From positions 682,001-746,000 of the forward strand of contig JADJKO010000001.1 of the NCBI GenBank assembly GCA_016705955.1: DNA of 64,000 bases, read 5' to 3'. This DNA is from Flavobacteriales bacterium (lineage in GTDB: Bacteria; Bacteroidota; Bacteroidia; Flavobacteriales_F; PHOS-HE28). The notes under the pieces were generated by a model. The model was not told where the DNA came from, did not search any database, and saw only the letters and a list, made by a program, of their open reading frames with translations. Shown here in pieces: positions 1 to 7,780 of the stretch. The translations under genes were made by a program, and so were the position numbers. The first letter of the stretch is position 1. Each line of letters opens with the position of its first letter.

Positions 1-25
1 CCCGATGGCATTAACCCGGAACGAC

Positions 26-415
26 ATGAACTACTGCATCACACGCACCATCGACACCACCGACATGGCCGCTTTGAAGGAACGCGTCGTTGAAGCGCTG
101 AAGACCGAAGGCTTCGGTGTGCTCACGGAGATCGACCTGCAAGCGACCTTGAAGAAGAAACTGGATAAGGACCATTTGCCACACCTTATCCTGGGTGCGT
201 GCAACCCTGTCTTCGCCGATCAAGTGGTCACCTTGGAACCGCACATCAGCACAATGCTGCCGTGCAATGTCACCATCCGCCAATTGCCTGATGGGAAGCA
301 TGAACTGGCCGCGATCGATCCCGCTGCGGCGATGGGGGCTGTGGGGAACCCGGCCGTGGAACCCATCGCAGCGCAGGTCCGCGATGCATTGACACGCGTG
401 TTGGAAAAAGTCTGA
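26..415 (+). CDS. DUF302 domain protein
   Basis: A protein of about 129 residues matching the small DUF302 fold: an N-terminal strand-helix (ALKERVVEAL), the segment GFGVLTEIDLQATLKKKL, a central LGACNPVFADQVV and the C-terminal IAAQVRDALTRVL helix. No signal peptide or membrane segment is visible, so it is probably cytosolic. The biochemical role of DUF302 is not established; members often sit near redox or metal genes. An ATG at 5 would add seven residues; the ATG at 26 is preferred because DUF302 proteins usually begin just before the first strand. The gene ends 10 bases before a queD-like remnant on the other strand. Confidence 0.8.
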   Translation: MNYCITRTIDTTDMAALKERVVEALKTEGFGVLTEIDLQATLKKKLDKDHLPHLILGACNPVFADQVVTLEPHISTMLPCNVTIRQLPDGKHELAAIDPAAAMGAVGNPAVEPIAAQVRDALTRVLEKV

Positions 416-425
416 GCTTCCGAAC

Positions 426-593
426 TCACTCTGCCTCCCACTCCGCCCAACTCGTGGCCGTCTCTTGCAGGCGCACCCGGTGCAAGCGTGCTGGTGCCGG
501 GATCACCTCTAGCAGGCGCGCCACGAATTCAAGTTGCATCTGCGCGGAAGATGATCCGGGTCCACTTGGATCGACTTCTCTTACTTTTGAAGT
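426..593 (-). pseudogene. queD 3'-end remnant (second copy)
   Basis: Read on the minus strand, this stretch encodes a QueD C-terminus ending in HRVRLQETATSWAEWEAE and a stop, the same ending as the intact queD at 1215-1670. Positions 426-533 match 1215-1323 at roughly 95% by eye, with about five substitutions and one indel. Upstream of 533 the DNA diverges, yet the translation still aligns loosely (KVRE..., QMQLEFVARL against RVRF..., NVLLDIVARL) up to the antitoxin start. It is a truncated second copy of queD with no 5' half. The two copies bracket the toxin-antitoxin pair as direct repeats. Confidence 0.75.
582..589 (+). promoter_or_regulatory. Bacteroidota -7-like element TACTTTTG
   Basis: TACTTTTG matches the Bacteroidota sigma-factor -7 consensus TAnnTTTG and ends four bases before the antitoxin ATG at 594. 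A promoter here would give an almost leaderless antitoxin-toxin transcript. No convincing -33 TTTG was found at the usual spacing. Confidence 0.35.
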
Positions 594-827
594 ATGGCCA
601 GCCATGACCAGTACATCCGGCTTGACTCCCTCCCTGAAGAGGTGCGGAAAAAGGTGATCGCGTTCATTGCGTCGCTGATGGAGCAGTGGGACCGACAGAA
701 GAAATCGCCCGGATCGCCCGAAAGCGATACGGGAAAGGTGCGGGTGTTCGGCATCGCCAAAGGCATGGCCACCATATCCAAAGACTTCGATGCACCGCTC
801 GATGACTTCAAGGAGTACATGGAATGA
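594..827 (+). CDS. VapB-type antitoxin (DUF2281-like)
   Basis: A 77-residue protein with the start typical of DUF2281/VapB antitoxins: a short strand, then LPEEVRKKVIAFIASLMEQW, a charged Pro/Ser linker, and a toxin-wrapping tail (FGIAKGMATISKDFDAPLDD). In this family the N-terminus dimerises and binds the operator while the C-terminus blocks the PIN active site. It overlaps the downstream toxin by ATGA at 824-827, the usual translational coupling that makes the antitoxin first. The start lies directly after a -7-like element. Assignment rests on the fold pattern and the neighbour, not on strong motifs. Confidence 0.8.
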   Translation: MASHDQYIRLDSLPEEVRKKVIAFIASLMEQWDRQKKSPGSPESDTGKVRVFGIAKGMATISKDFDAPLDDFKEYME

Positions 828-1210
828 AGGTGTTGCTGGACACCCATGTCTTCCTTTGGTTCATTCTAGGGCAACGGCAATGCACCACTGCCAGCAGATC
901 GATCATCGAGGATCCCAAGAATGAGTGTCTTGTGAGCATTGCCACCTTGTGGGAGATCGCGATCAAGCACATGCTCGGAAAGTTGGAGTTGCACAGGCCG
1001 ATCGAGGATTTCTTCAAGACGTTCACCGCTGGAGGATTCGTTCCTTTGCCGATCACCATGTCGCATATCCTTGAACTTTCCGCGCTTCCCATGCACCACC
1101 GCGACCCCTTCGATCGTATGTTGATCGCACAAGCCAAGGCCGAAGGCATGCTGCTGCTCACCGCTGATCCGTGCTTCGCGCTGTACGATGTGCCGCTCGT
1201 GAAACCCTGA
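824..1210 (+). CDS. vapC: PIN-domain toxin (VapC family)
   Basis: A 128-residue type II toxin; the family are Mg-dependent ribonucleases that cut tRNA or rRNA. The acidic PIN residues are visible: D6 in LLDTHV, E44 in TLWEIAIK, D94 and D97 in HRDPFDRM, and D115 in LLTADPCF. The length and the DPFDR signature fit the subgroup paired with DUF2281 antitoxins. Its stop codon ends only four bases from the convergent queD stop, so the pair sits exactly between the intact queD and the queD remnant. All catalytic residues are present, so it should be active. Confidence 0.9.
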   Translation: MKVLLDTHVFLWFILGQRQCTTASRSIIEDPKNECLVSIATLWEIAIKHMLGKLELHRPIEDFFKTFTAGGFVPLPITMSHILELSALPMHHRDPFDRMLIAQAKAEGMLLLTADPCFALYDVPLVKP

Positions 1211-1214
1211 TCGA

Positions 1215-1670
1215 TCACTCCGCCTCCCACTCCGCCCAACTCGTGGCCGTCTCTTGCAGGCGCACACGGTGCAAGCGTACTGGTGCCTGGATCACCTCTC
1301 GCAGGCGCGCCACGATATCCAAGAGAACGTTCTCGCAGGAGGGTTGCCACGGGGTGAAGCGCACCCGTGCGAACAATTCGTGGCCTGCGACCACCGCATT
1401 GCGGTCGCCCTCGTGCAGCACCAGCGCATGGTCATAGTGTTCGATCACGGCCTTCGTCACCAGTTTCTTCAGCTCCGCGAAGTCCATGACCATGCCGTCC
1501 TTGGGATCGCCGGGTTCGTTGCGCGGTGTACCGTTCAGCGTGACGTCCAACACATACGAATGGCCGTGGATCTGCGCGCACATCCCATCGTGGCAACGCA
1601 GCGCGTGGGCCATCTCGAAGGTGAAGCGCTTGGTGACACGAATGAGGTCGTGTGCGAGTTCTGCGCTCAT
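1215..1670 (-). CDS. queD: 6-carboxytetrahydropterin synthase family (QueD)
   Basis: A 151-residue T-fold enzyme. QueD converts dihydroneopterin triphosphate to 6-carboxytetrahydropterin in queuosine and 7-deazaguanine synthesis. Zinc ligands are H22 (EMAHAL) and H35/H37 (IHGH), the catalytic Cys is C31 (C-x3-HGH), with D80-H81 in YDHAL and E140 in the C-terminal QETATS. The start overlaps the end of the tryptophanase gene by ATGA (1667-1670), so the two are translationally coupled although no pathway link is obvious. The last 100 or so bases recur at 426-533. A PTPS-type activity in another pterin pathway is possible. Confidence 0.9.
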   Translation of the reverse strand: MSAELAHDLIRVTKRFTFEMAHALRCHDGMCAQIHGHSYVLDVTLNGTPRNEPGDPKDGMVMDFAELKKLVTKAVIEHYDHALVLHEGDRNAVVAGHELFARVRFTPWQPSCENVLLDIVARLREVIQAPVRLHRVRLQETATSWAEWEAE

Positions 1671-3043
1671 GACAAGGGTTCGAAATGCGCGGTGAAATGC
1701 CGCAGGAAACGCGGCTCCTTGATGATCTTCAGGCCACGTATGTACTCGCGCCGCTTCATGATCTCGGCGAAGGTCTCGATGACGTACTCGATGTGGCTTT
1801 GCGTGTACACGCGCCGGGGAATGGCCAGGCGCACCAGTTCCATGGGCGCGGGTTGCAGTGATCCATCGGCGTTGTAGGTGCCGAACATCACCGAGCCGAT
1901 CTCCACGGTGCGGATGCCCGCCAACTCGTACAGCTCACACACCAGCGCTTGGCCCGGATACTGTTCCGGTGGAATGTGCGGATAGAGCTTCTTGGCATCC
2001 ACATACACCGCATGGCCACCGATCGGCAGCATCAGGGGAACGCCCATCTCATGCATCTTCATCCCGAGGAACAAGGTGCTCTTGATCCGGTAGTCCAGGT
2101 AGTGCGGGTCGAAGATCTCCTGCAGGCCGATCGCCAGTGCTTCCATATCGCGACCGGACAACCCGCCGTACGTAGCGAAGCCTTCGGTGATGATCAGCAA
2201 GTTGATGCAGGCTTCGGCCAGCGCTTCATCCTTCAATGCGAGGAAGCCGCCCATGTTCACCAGCGCATCCTTCTTGGCGCTCATCACCGCGCCATCGGCC
2301 AGTGCGAACATGCGTTGGGCGATCTCGCGGTAGGTGACTCCTTCCATGCCCTCTTCGCGGTGCTTGATGAACCAGCTGTTCTCCGCGATCCGGCAACAGT
2401 CCAGCAAGAACAATACACCGTGCCGTTTGCAGATCGCCGCTACGCCTTCCGCGTTGGCCATGCTCACCGGCTGGCCACCGCCGCTGTTGTTCGTGACCGT
2501 GAGGATCACCGCGCCCACATGCCCTTTGTGCTCTTTCAGGAGGAGGTCCAAGGCGGCCACATCCATGTTGCCTTTGAACGGATGCTGGAGTGCCGTGTCC
2601 TTCCCTTCGGCAATGGGGATATCGATCGCGGTGGCCCCGCTGAACTCGATGTTGGCGCGGGTGGTATCGAAGTGCGTGTTGCTGATGAAGACCTTGCCCT
2701 TTCCACCCAAGTGCCCATAGATGATGCGTTCCGCAGCACGGCCCTGGTGCGTGGGCAGGATGTACCGCATGCTGGTGAGATCGCGCACTTCCTTCTCCAT
2801 GCGCTCCCAACTGCGTGAACCGGCGTAGGCCTCATCGCCCTCCATGATGCCCGCCCACTGCCTGGCGCTCATGGCGCTGGTGCCGCTGTCGGTCATGAAG
2901 TCGATGATCACATTGTCCGAGCGCAGCAGGAAAGGATTGTAGTGCGCATCCTTCAAGTATTGCGTGCGCTCCTGTTCGGTGCTCACGCTTATCGGCTCCA
3001 CGCTCTTGATGCGGAAGGGCTCGATGACGGTCTTGTGTTGCAT
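1667..3043 (-). CDS. tnaA: Tryptophanase (L-tryptophan indole-lyase)
   Basis: A 458-residue PLP enzyme that splits tryptophan into indole, pyruvate and ammonia. It belongs to the fold I beta-eliminating lyases: TDSGTSAMS, PTHQGRAAER, the tryptophanase-type TNNSGGGQPVSMAN, and Schiff-base lysine K258 in MSAKKDALVNMGG. The region TVEIGSVMFG matches tryptophanase; tyrosine phenol-lyases have MERGI there with a substrate-binding Arg. It is therefore called tryptophanase rather than a second phenol-lyase. It lies 99 bases downstream of the phenol-lyase gene on the same strand, and its stop overlaps the queD start. Confidence 0.9.
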   Translation of the reverse strand: MQHKTVIEPFRIKSVEPISVSTEQERTQYLKDAHYNPFLLRSDNVIIDFMTDSGTSAMSARQWAGIMEGDEAYAGSRSWERMEKEVRDLTSMRYILPTHQGRAAERIIYGHLGGKGKVFISNTHFDTTRANIEFSGATAIDIPIAEGKDTALQHPFKGNMDVAALDLLLKEHKGHVGAVILTVTNNSGGGQPVSMANAEGVAAICKRHGVLFLLDCCRIAENSWFIKHREEGMEGVTYREIAQRMFALADGAVMSAKKDALVNMGGFLALKDEALAEACINLLIITEGFATYGGLSGRDMEALAIGLQEIFDPHYLDYRIKSTLFLGMKMHEMGVPLMLPIGGHAVYVDAKKLYPHIPPEQYPGQALVCELYELAGIRTVEIGSVMFGTYNADGSLQPAPMELVRLAIPRRVYTQSHIEYVIETFAEIMKRREYIRGLKIIKEPRFLRHFTAHFEPLS

Positions 3044-3065
3044 GGGGAGTTGATCAGAAGATCAG

Positions 3066-3086
3066 ACACTTCGACTTCGCTCAGTG
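3066..3086. repeat. Short imperfect palindromic repeat
   Basis: Between the two lyase genes lies CACTTCGACTTCGCTCAGTG, whose ends CACT and AGTG are complementary and whose inner part is partly so. Similar TTCGAC-TCGCTCAG sequences are dispersed in many Bacteroidota intergenic regions. It may act as a weak stem-loop between tpl and tnaA. Confidence 0.35.
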
Positions 3087-3142
3087 CCGGCTGTCAGAAA
3101 ATGGAATGCACCGAAGATGGATGTGCTCTGAAAAGTGTTTGC

Positions 3143-4525
3143 TCAAAGGGTTTCGAAGCGTGCCTGGAAGAAGCGCAGGTACTTGGGTTCATAGGTCATG
3201 CGCAGGCCCTTGATGGAAGCCCTGCGTTCGTAGACACGCACGACGCTCTCGGCGATCACGTCCATGTGCGCCTGGGTATAGGCGCGACGCGGGACGGTGA
3301 GGCGAACGAGCTCGAGTTCCGGATAGCAGTGGTCGCCGGTCTCCTTATCCCGACCAGCGCTGACGATGCCGCGTTCCATGGTGCGCACACCCGCATCGAG
3401 GTACAATTCCGCAGCGAGTGTTTGCGCGGGGAATGCCAGTTGCGGCACATGCGGCAAGAAGGCTTTCGCATCCAGGAACACGCCGTGCGTACCGATCGGT
3501 TTCACCATGGGGATACCAGCGGCCTGCAACTTCTTCCCGAGGTAGAACACCTGGCCGACGCGTGCGCGGATGTGGTCCTCGTCCACCGATTCCGAAATGC
3601 CGATCGCCATGGCCTCCATATCGCGTCCGGCCAATCCGCCGTAGGTATGCAGCCCTTCGAAGATCACCACTTGGTTACGCGCTTCCTCGAATACGTCCCA
3701 TTCGTTGGTGGCCAGGAAGCCGCCGATGTTCACCAGTGCGTCCTTCTTCGCGCTCATGGTGGCGCCGTCGGTGAGCGAGCAGAGCTCCAACACGATCTCC
3801 GCCGTGGAGCGATGGCCCTGACCTTCCTCCAACAGTTTGATCATGTAGGCGTTCTCGGCCACGCGTGTCATGTCGTGGATGATGCGGATGCCGTGCTTCT
3901 GCGTGAGTTCGCGCACGGCCTTCATGTTGGCCAAGGAGAGTGGTTGCCCGCCCGCCATGTTCACCGTGGTGGCGATGCTGACGTAGGGGATCTTCGCCGC
4001 GCCGTGCTGGTCGATCAATGCCTGCAGCTTCTTCAGGTCCACATTCCCTTTGAACGGGAAGGTGCTGTTGGCATCATGCGCTTCGTCCACGATGATGTCC
4101 GCGAAGGTGCCGCCGGCCATCTCCTGGTGGAGCTTGGTGGTGGTGAAGTACATGTTGCCCGGAATGATGTCGCCCGGCTTGATGAGGATGCGCGAGATCA
4201 GGTTCTCCGCGCCGCGCCCTTGGTGCGTGGGGATGATGTGCTTGTAGCCGTAGTGCCTCTGGATGGCCGCTTCGAGGTGGTAGAAGTTGCGGCTGCCGGC
4301 ATAGGCCTCATCGCCCATCATCATGCCCGCCCATTGGCGATCGCTCATGGCGCTGGTGCCGCTGTCCGTGAGCAGGTCGATGTACACGTGCTCGCTCTTC
4401 AGCAGGAAGGTGTTGTAGCCCGCTTCCTTCAAGGCCTCCTCGCGCTGTTCGCGGGTGGTCATGAAGAGCGGTTCCACCATTTTGATCTTGTAGGGCTCGG
4501 CCCAGGAAGTGTGTGTGGTTGACAT
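3143..4525 (-). CDS. tpl: Tyrosine phenol-lyase (beta-tyrosinase)
   Basis: A 460-residue PLP enzyme that cleaves tyrosine to phenol, pyruvate and ammonia. Compared with the well-studied Citrobacter enzyme it keeps NMYFTTTK (hydroxyl-binding Thr), TVNMAGGQPLSLANM, PLP lysine K261 in MSAKKDALVNIGG, and R385 in MERGI, which is diagnostic for phenol-lyase. The C-terminal LRFFQARF also matches. It is a paralogue of the adjacent tryptophanase, and the pair gives the cell parallel routes to degrade Tyr and Trp with release of phenol or indole. The ATG at 4525 sits just downstream of a -7-like element and a palindrome. Confidence 0.93.
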   Translation of the reverse strand: MSTTHTSWAEPYKIKMVEPLFMTTREQREEALKEAGYNTFLLKSEHVYIDLLTDSGTSAMSDRQWAGMMMGDEAYAGSRNFYHLEAAIQRHYGYKHIIPTHQGRGAENLISRILIKPGDIIPGNMYFTTTKLHQEMAGGTFADIIVDEAHDANSTFPFKGNVDLKKLQALIDQHGAAKIPYVSIATTVNMAGGQPLSLANMKAVRELTQKHGIRIIHDMTRVAENAYMIKLLEEGQGHRSTAEIVLELCSLTDGATMSAKKDALVNIGGFLATNEWDVFEEARNQVVIFEGLHTYGGLAGRDMEAMAIGISESVDEDHIRARVGQVFYLGKKLQAAGIPMVKPIGTHGVFLDAKAFLPHVPQLAFPAQTLAAELYLDAGVRTMERGIVSAGRDKETGDHCYPELELVRLTVPRRAYTQAHMDVIAESVVRVYERRASIKGLRMTYEPKYLRFFQARFETL

Positions 4526-4526
4526 G

Positions 4527-4557
4527 CAAAGTCAGGTTCTGTTCCGTCCGGCGGAAC
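4527..4557 (-). promoter_or_regulatory. Putative promoter and operator of tpl
   Basis: On the minus strand, TGACTTTG (4527-4534, one mismatch from TAnnTTTG) lies one base before the tpl ATG. Next to it, at 4541-4557, is the inverted repeat GTTCCG-N5-CGGAAC. A dyad directly upstream of the -7-like box could be a regulator site controlling the lyase genes. No regulator gene is adjacent. Confidence 0.35.
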
Positions 4558-4608
4558 GGTTGTTCGTTGTTGTTCGTTGGAAAATGGTATGCCCCGGATC
4601 AACGTGGC

Positions 4609-6462
4609 TCAAACCGGCCGCAGTTCGGGTAATAGCAGATCGCGCAACTCCAAGGCATGGCGCTCCAGATCGGCCTTGAAGGCATCCAATCCGGGAATTC
4701 CGTGGCGACGCAATGATGGGATGAGTTCGTGGTAATAAGCGATCCCGCTCAACAGGTTCGTGCGGAACTGGTTGAAGTACTTGAGCTGTTTCTCTGTGAT
4801 CTCCTCGCGCACCTGTTCGATCTCGCGTTGCAGGTATTTCACGTAAAGGATCAGCTCATTCACGAACATGTGCGAACGCAGGTTGTCGTTCAGCAGTGAC
4901 AAGCGGCCGTAGATGTGATCCACCATGGTGTTCAGCGATACCACGCGAGAGAAATACGCCAGGTTCGGACCGGGGCAGATGGCCACGGCCTCCAACTTGT
5001 GGGCCGGGGTCATACCATCCTTGATGAGCGCGCTCGCACCCAGTCCTTCGCAGAGACAGTCCTTCGCGGTGATGCGCTCCAAGGCGCGCGCATAAGCAGC
5101 CCCGCCCAGGCCCATACCATTGAGTTGTTTGATCTTCAGGTCCTGGTACTGTCGTGATGCGGTGCAGATGGGTGTAGCGGTGAATTCCACATCGGTGGAA
5201 AGGAATTCCTTGTAGCAGGGACTGCCCGGCCTGTTCTTCGCGATACGTGCCCTGCGTTGCGCTTCGGAGGTGCTCGGCCTGAAGTTGTGGAAGGGGATAC
5301 CCAAGGGCGATGCCCAGCTCATGTAGTAATCGTCCGGCTTGGCTTCGGTGAGCTGTTGCAGGGTCTTGTCATCCACATTGGTGGCCTCGGGTACGAGCAG
5401 GAACGGGCTTCCCCAACCGGTGCCATCCATTTCGTAGAAGGTGCGCAGGAATCGATCCTCTTGTACCGTACCGATACCGCCTTGCACGGTGATGCGAATA
5501 CCGGGTGGAACAGGGAACGCGCTGTGACCACTTTCCGTCAGTGCCTTGTTGCACAGCTCGGCGACCTCCACCGCCATGGCTTCGCGTTCTTTCTTGAATT
5601 CTTCCAGGATCGGACCCAGCAGAATGCCATCCGTGGCGAAGGCATGACCGCCGCAATTCAATCCGCTCTCGATCCGGTACTCCGAGACCCACACGCCTTT
5701 CTTCGCGAGGATCTTGCCTTGCACTTTCGCGGAACGCAGATCGCTCACTTTCAGGATCACCTTCTTCTTCAATCGCCCTTGCGCATCGGGCAGGAGATCC
5801 GGGAACTGCGCGATGTACGCGTAGAGCCTGGGGTTGTAACCCGCGCTGAGCACCACGGCACCGGTGAGCGTGCTGTTGGCGAAGCCGCGGAACGCCGCCA
5901 TGGCATCCGCATACTCGGCAGGAAGCGGTTCACCTTCCTTGGTGAATCGCGGGCGATCGATCTTCGCCATGATGTTCACATCGATGGCGCCTGCCTGGAT
6001 GGTCCGCCGGAGTTCTTCCTGGTAGTTGAGCTTCTTCGGACCATCCTCCATACCGACCATCTCCTCGTACATCACTTTCACCAAGTTGCCGTCGGGCAGC
6101 ATCTCGAAGTATTTGGTGATGTCGGAACCGGGTTCGTAGGGGGCGGTTCTCAATCGCTCGATGTTGCGTTGCACGATCCGATGCAGCAGATCGAGATAGG
6201 CTGTGATGCGCAGTGCGCGATGGTCCAGCTCTGTCTTCGGGATGGGCACGAATTGTTCGCCTTCCATTCGGCAGTGGAACTCACGCATGCGCTCCACCAA
6301 CTCGTCCTCGATGATGGACACCACGGAACTGATGCCGAAGTGGGCCACCTTCACAGGTGTGTCGATGGTGTAGCCCAGACCCATCACAGGGATGTGGAAG
6401 GTGTGCGGGGTGGATGGGATCGGTGATCGGCTCATGGTCTTGGAGAGGTTATCGCTACGCAC
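4609..6462 (-). CDS. Large conserved hypothetical protein, possible TIM-barrel enzyme
   Basis: A 617-residue protein (607 if it starts at the ATG at 6435) that I do not recognise with certainty. The N-terminus contains GLGYTIDTPVKVAHFGISS followed by an acidic IIEDELVERM, a little like nitronate-monooxygenase or glutamate-synthase-type barrels. The middle has KKKVILKVSDLRSA and SGLNCGGHAFATDG; a GGH after a lysine-rich strand is typical of flavin-dependent NMO-like enzymes. Later Cys-containing motifs are CLCEG and AICPGPN. The last 120 residues are helical and charged. There is no signal peptide or membrane segment. It is adjacent to, and on the same strand as, the Tyr/Trp lyases, 83 bases upstream of tpl. 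Function unknown. Confidence 0.55.
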   Translation of the reverse strand: MRSDNLSKTMSRSPIPSTPHTFHIPVMGLGYTIDTPVKVAHFGISSVVSIIEDELVERMREFHCRMEGEQFVPIPKTELDHRALRITAYLDLLHRIVQRNIERLRTAPYEPGSDITKYFEMLPDGNLVKVMYEEMVGMEDGPKKLNYQEELRRTIQAGAIDVNIMAKIDRPRFTKEGEPLPAEYADAMAAFRGFANSTLTGAVVLSAGYNPRLYAYIAQFPDLLPDAQGRLKKKVILKVSDLRSAKVQGKILAKKGVWVSEYRIESGLNCGGHAFATDGILLGPILEEFKKEREAMAVEVAELCNKALTESGHSAFPVPPGIRITVQGGIGTVQEDRFLRTFYEMDGTGWGSPFLLVPEATNVDDKTLQQLTEAKPDDYYMSWASPLGIPFHNFRPSTSEAQRRARIAKNRPGSPCYKEFLSTDVEFTATPICTASRQYQDLKIKQLNGMGLGGAAYARALERITAKDCLCEGLGASALIKDGMTPAHKLEAVAICPGPNLAYFSRVVSLNTMVDHIYGRLSLLNDNLRSHMFVNELILYVKYLQREIEQVREEITEKQLKYFNQFRTNLLSGIAYYHELIPSLRRHGIPGLDAFKADLERHALELRDLLLPELRPV

Positions 6463-6472
6463 CAGTATCAGG

Positions 6473-6484
6473 ATGATCGATCAT
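6473..6484. promoter_or_regulatory. 12-bp perfect palindrome upstream of the 617-aa gene
   Basis: ATGATCGATCAT is a perfect dyad 10-40 bases upstream of the possible starts of the minus-strand gene at 4609-6462. It may be an operator. The rest of 6463-6700 shows no other feature or gene. Confidence 0.25.
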
Positions 6485-6700
6485 GAGAGAAGTGGTCATA
6501 TTGGACAGGCGGTTACGGGGAATGGGTGCAGCCCGGGTGCTTCGGGCTGTCAAAGGTCGTGGTCCGAGGCAAATGGACCGCTGACCTTCATCATGGAAAC
6601 TTGGATGCCGGTCGATCGACATTCTTGCACCTTTCGGTCTAATAGGCGAGTGTCGGGAATGTGCGACTGGTGGATATTCCATTGCGCGTAACGCCGTTCC

Positions 6701-7780
6701 TCACTGGCCATGAAAAAGGTCCTTCACCAGCTTGCGGACCAGCCCGATGAAGGCAGCTAACCAGGCCAACTGGGCCACATAGATGAAATACGTCGGTATC
6801 GGCATCAGGAACTCAAGGTTCATCGCTTTCGCCACCATGAACGTGCATGCCGTGTACATGCCCAAGGGGAAGACCGCACCCCAATAAAGCGGGTCATAAG
6901 TGAGGGGGAATTTCTTATAGATATGCCTCCAATAGGCCAGGATGATCAGCATCGGTATCCACCAGGTGCCGGTGGCCCAGTAGAAGATCGAGAAGCCCTT
7001 GAGGAATGCCAACGTTGAGAGCAGGAAGGGTGCGTGGGGCACGTTAAGGATCAGCAGCGATCCAGCCAACGTGGAGATCGCCATGGCACCCATGTTGATC
7101 CAATAAGGCGGTGAAAGGTCGCTCGGGGAGAATTTGAAGAAGGTGTAGCGGTAGAAGATCAGCGAGATCATCCAGATGTACTGCATGCCACCCCATAACC
7201 ACATGGAGAATGCGAAGAAATTGATGATCAGCTTGTGCGTCTCGAAGTGCATGGATAGCTGCGCGCTCAGGACGGCCAAGGCTTGCGTGGATACCACTGC
7301 GAGAAGCCACGCCCCATTGATCCCGACCTCCAGCGGTGGCTTATCCTCCTTGATGGTGAAGGTGATGAAAATGGTGTAGGTCACGATCAACCAAAGGACG
7401 ATCCCGACCAGCCATAGGATCAATGCCATCCCATAATTCCCGCTCAGTAATACGGACTGGGAACCCAGCACGCATGTGGCGGTGACCAACGTGAAGAAGC
7501 CTACGCCGCTCGTATGGCTGAAGAGGTCGTGCAGGAATTCCTTCCGGTACCTGACGAAACGCAATACGGTAGCTACAAATAAGACCGTATAGGCTACGAT
7601 GTTCAACCCGAACAGGACCCTTGCTATCAGGGGCATCCCCAACAGATGGGAGGCGATCGAGACGATCCCGGTCGCCATCACCATCGCGAAATAGGCCGGT
7701 GACAAGTTCCTGATCATCCCCATCGCTCGGGATCGAACCGAGGAGGGTGGCGCGTTGGCCTTGTGCGTATCTCTGTTCAT
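6701..7780 (-). CDS. TDT/SLAC1-family membrane transporter (TehA-like)
   Basis: A 359-residue integral membrane protein with about ten hydrophobic segments, starting with LSPAYFAMVMATGIVSIASH, a typical start of the tellurite-resistance/dicarboxylate transporter family. The family includes TehA, Mae1 and the SLAC1 anion channel, so the substrate could be an anion or small organic acid. The family phenylalanine-rich pore region is plausible but I cannot assign a gate residue. Its ATG overlaps the nadB stop (ATGA, 7777-7780), making it the last gene of a nadA-nadB-transporter operon. That placement hints at transport of a dicarboxylate such as aspartate, oxaloacetate or quinolinate, as an inference only. 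Confidence 0.85.
   Translation of the reverse strand: MNRDTHKANAPPSSVRSRAMGMIRNLSPAYFAMVMATGIVSIASHLLGMPLIARVLFGLNIVAYTVLFVATVLRFVRYRKEFLHDLFSHTSGVGFFTLVTATCVLGSQSVLLSGNYGMALILWLVGIVLWLIVTYTIFITFTIKEDKPPLEVGINGAWLLAVVSTQALAVLSAQLSMHFETHKLIINFFAFSMWLWGGMQYIWMISLIFYRYTFFKFSPSDLSPPYWINMGAMAISTLAGSLLILNVPHAPFLLSTLAFLKGFSIFYWATGTWWIPMLIILAYWRHIYKKFPLTYDPLYWGAVFPLGMYTACTFMVAKAMNLEFLMPIPTYFIYVAQLAWLAAFIGLVRKLVKDLFHGQ

Noticed and set aside
3051..3064. TGATCAGAAGATCA upstream of tnaA as a Crp/Fnr site
   Set aside because: The half-site spacing (N6) does not fit Fnr and the bases do not fit Crp; the dyad is too short to support.
1667..4525. Recent tandem duplication of one lyase gene
   Set aside because: The two proteins differ at family-diagnostic positions and match tryptophanase and tyrosine phenol-lyase separately, so the divergence is ancient.
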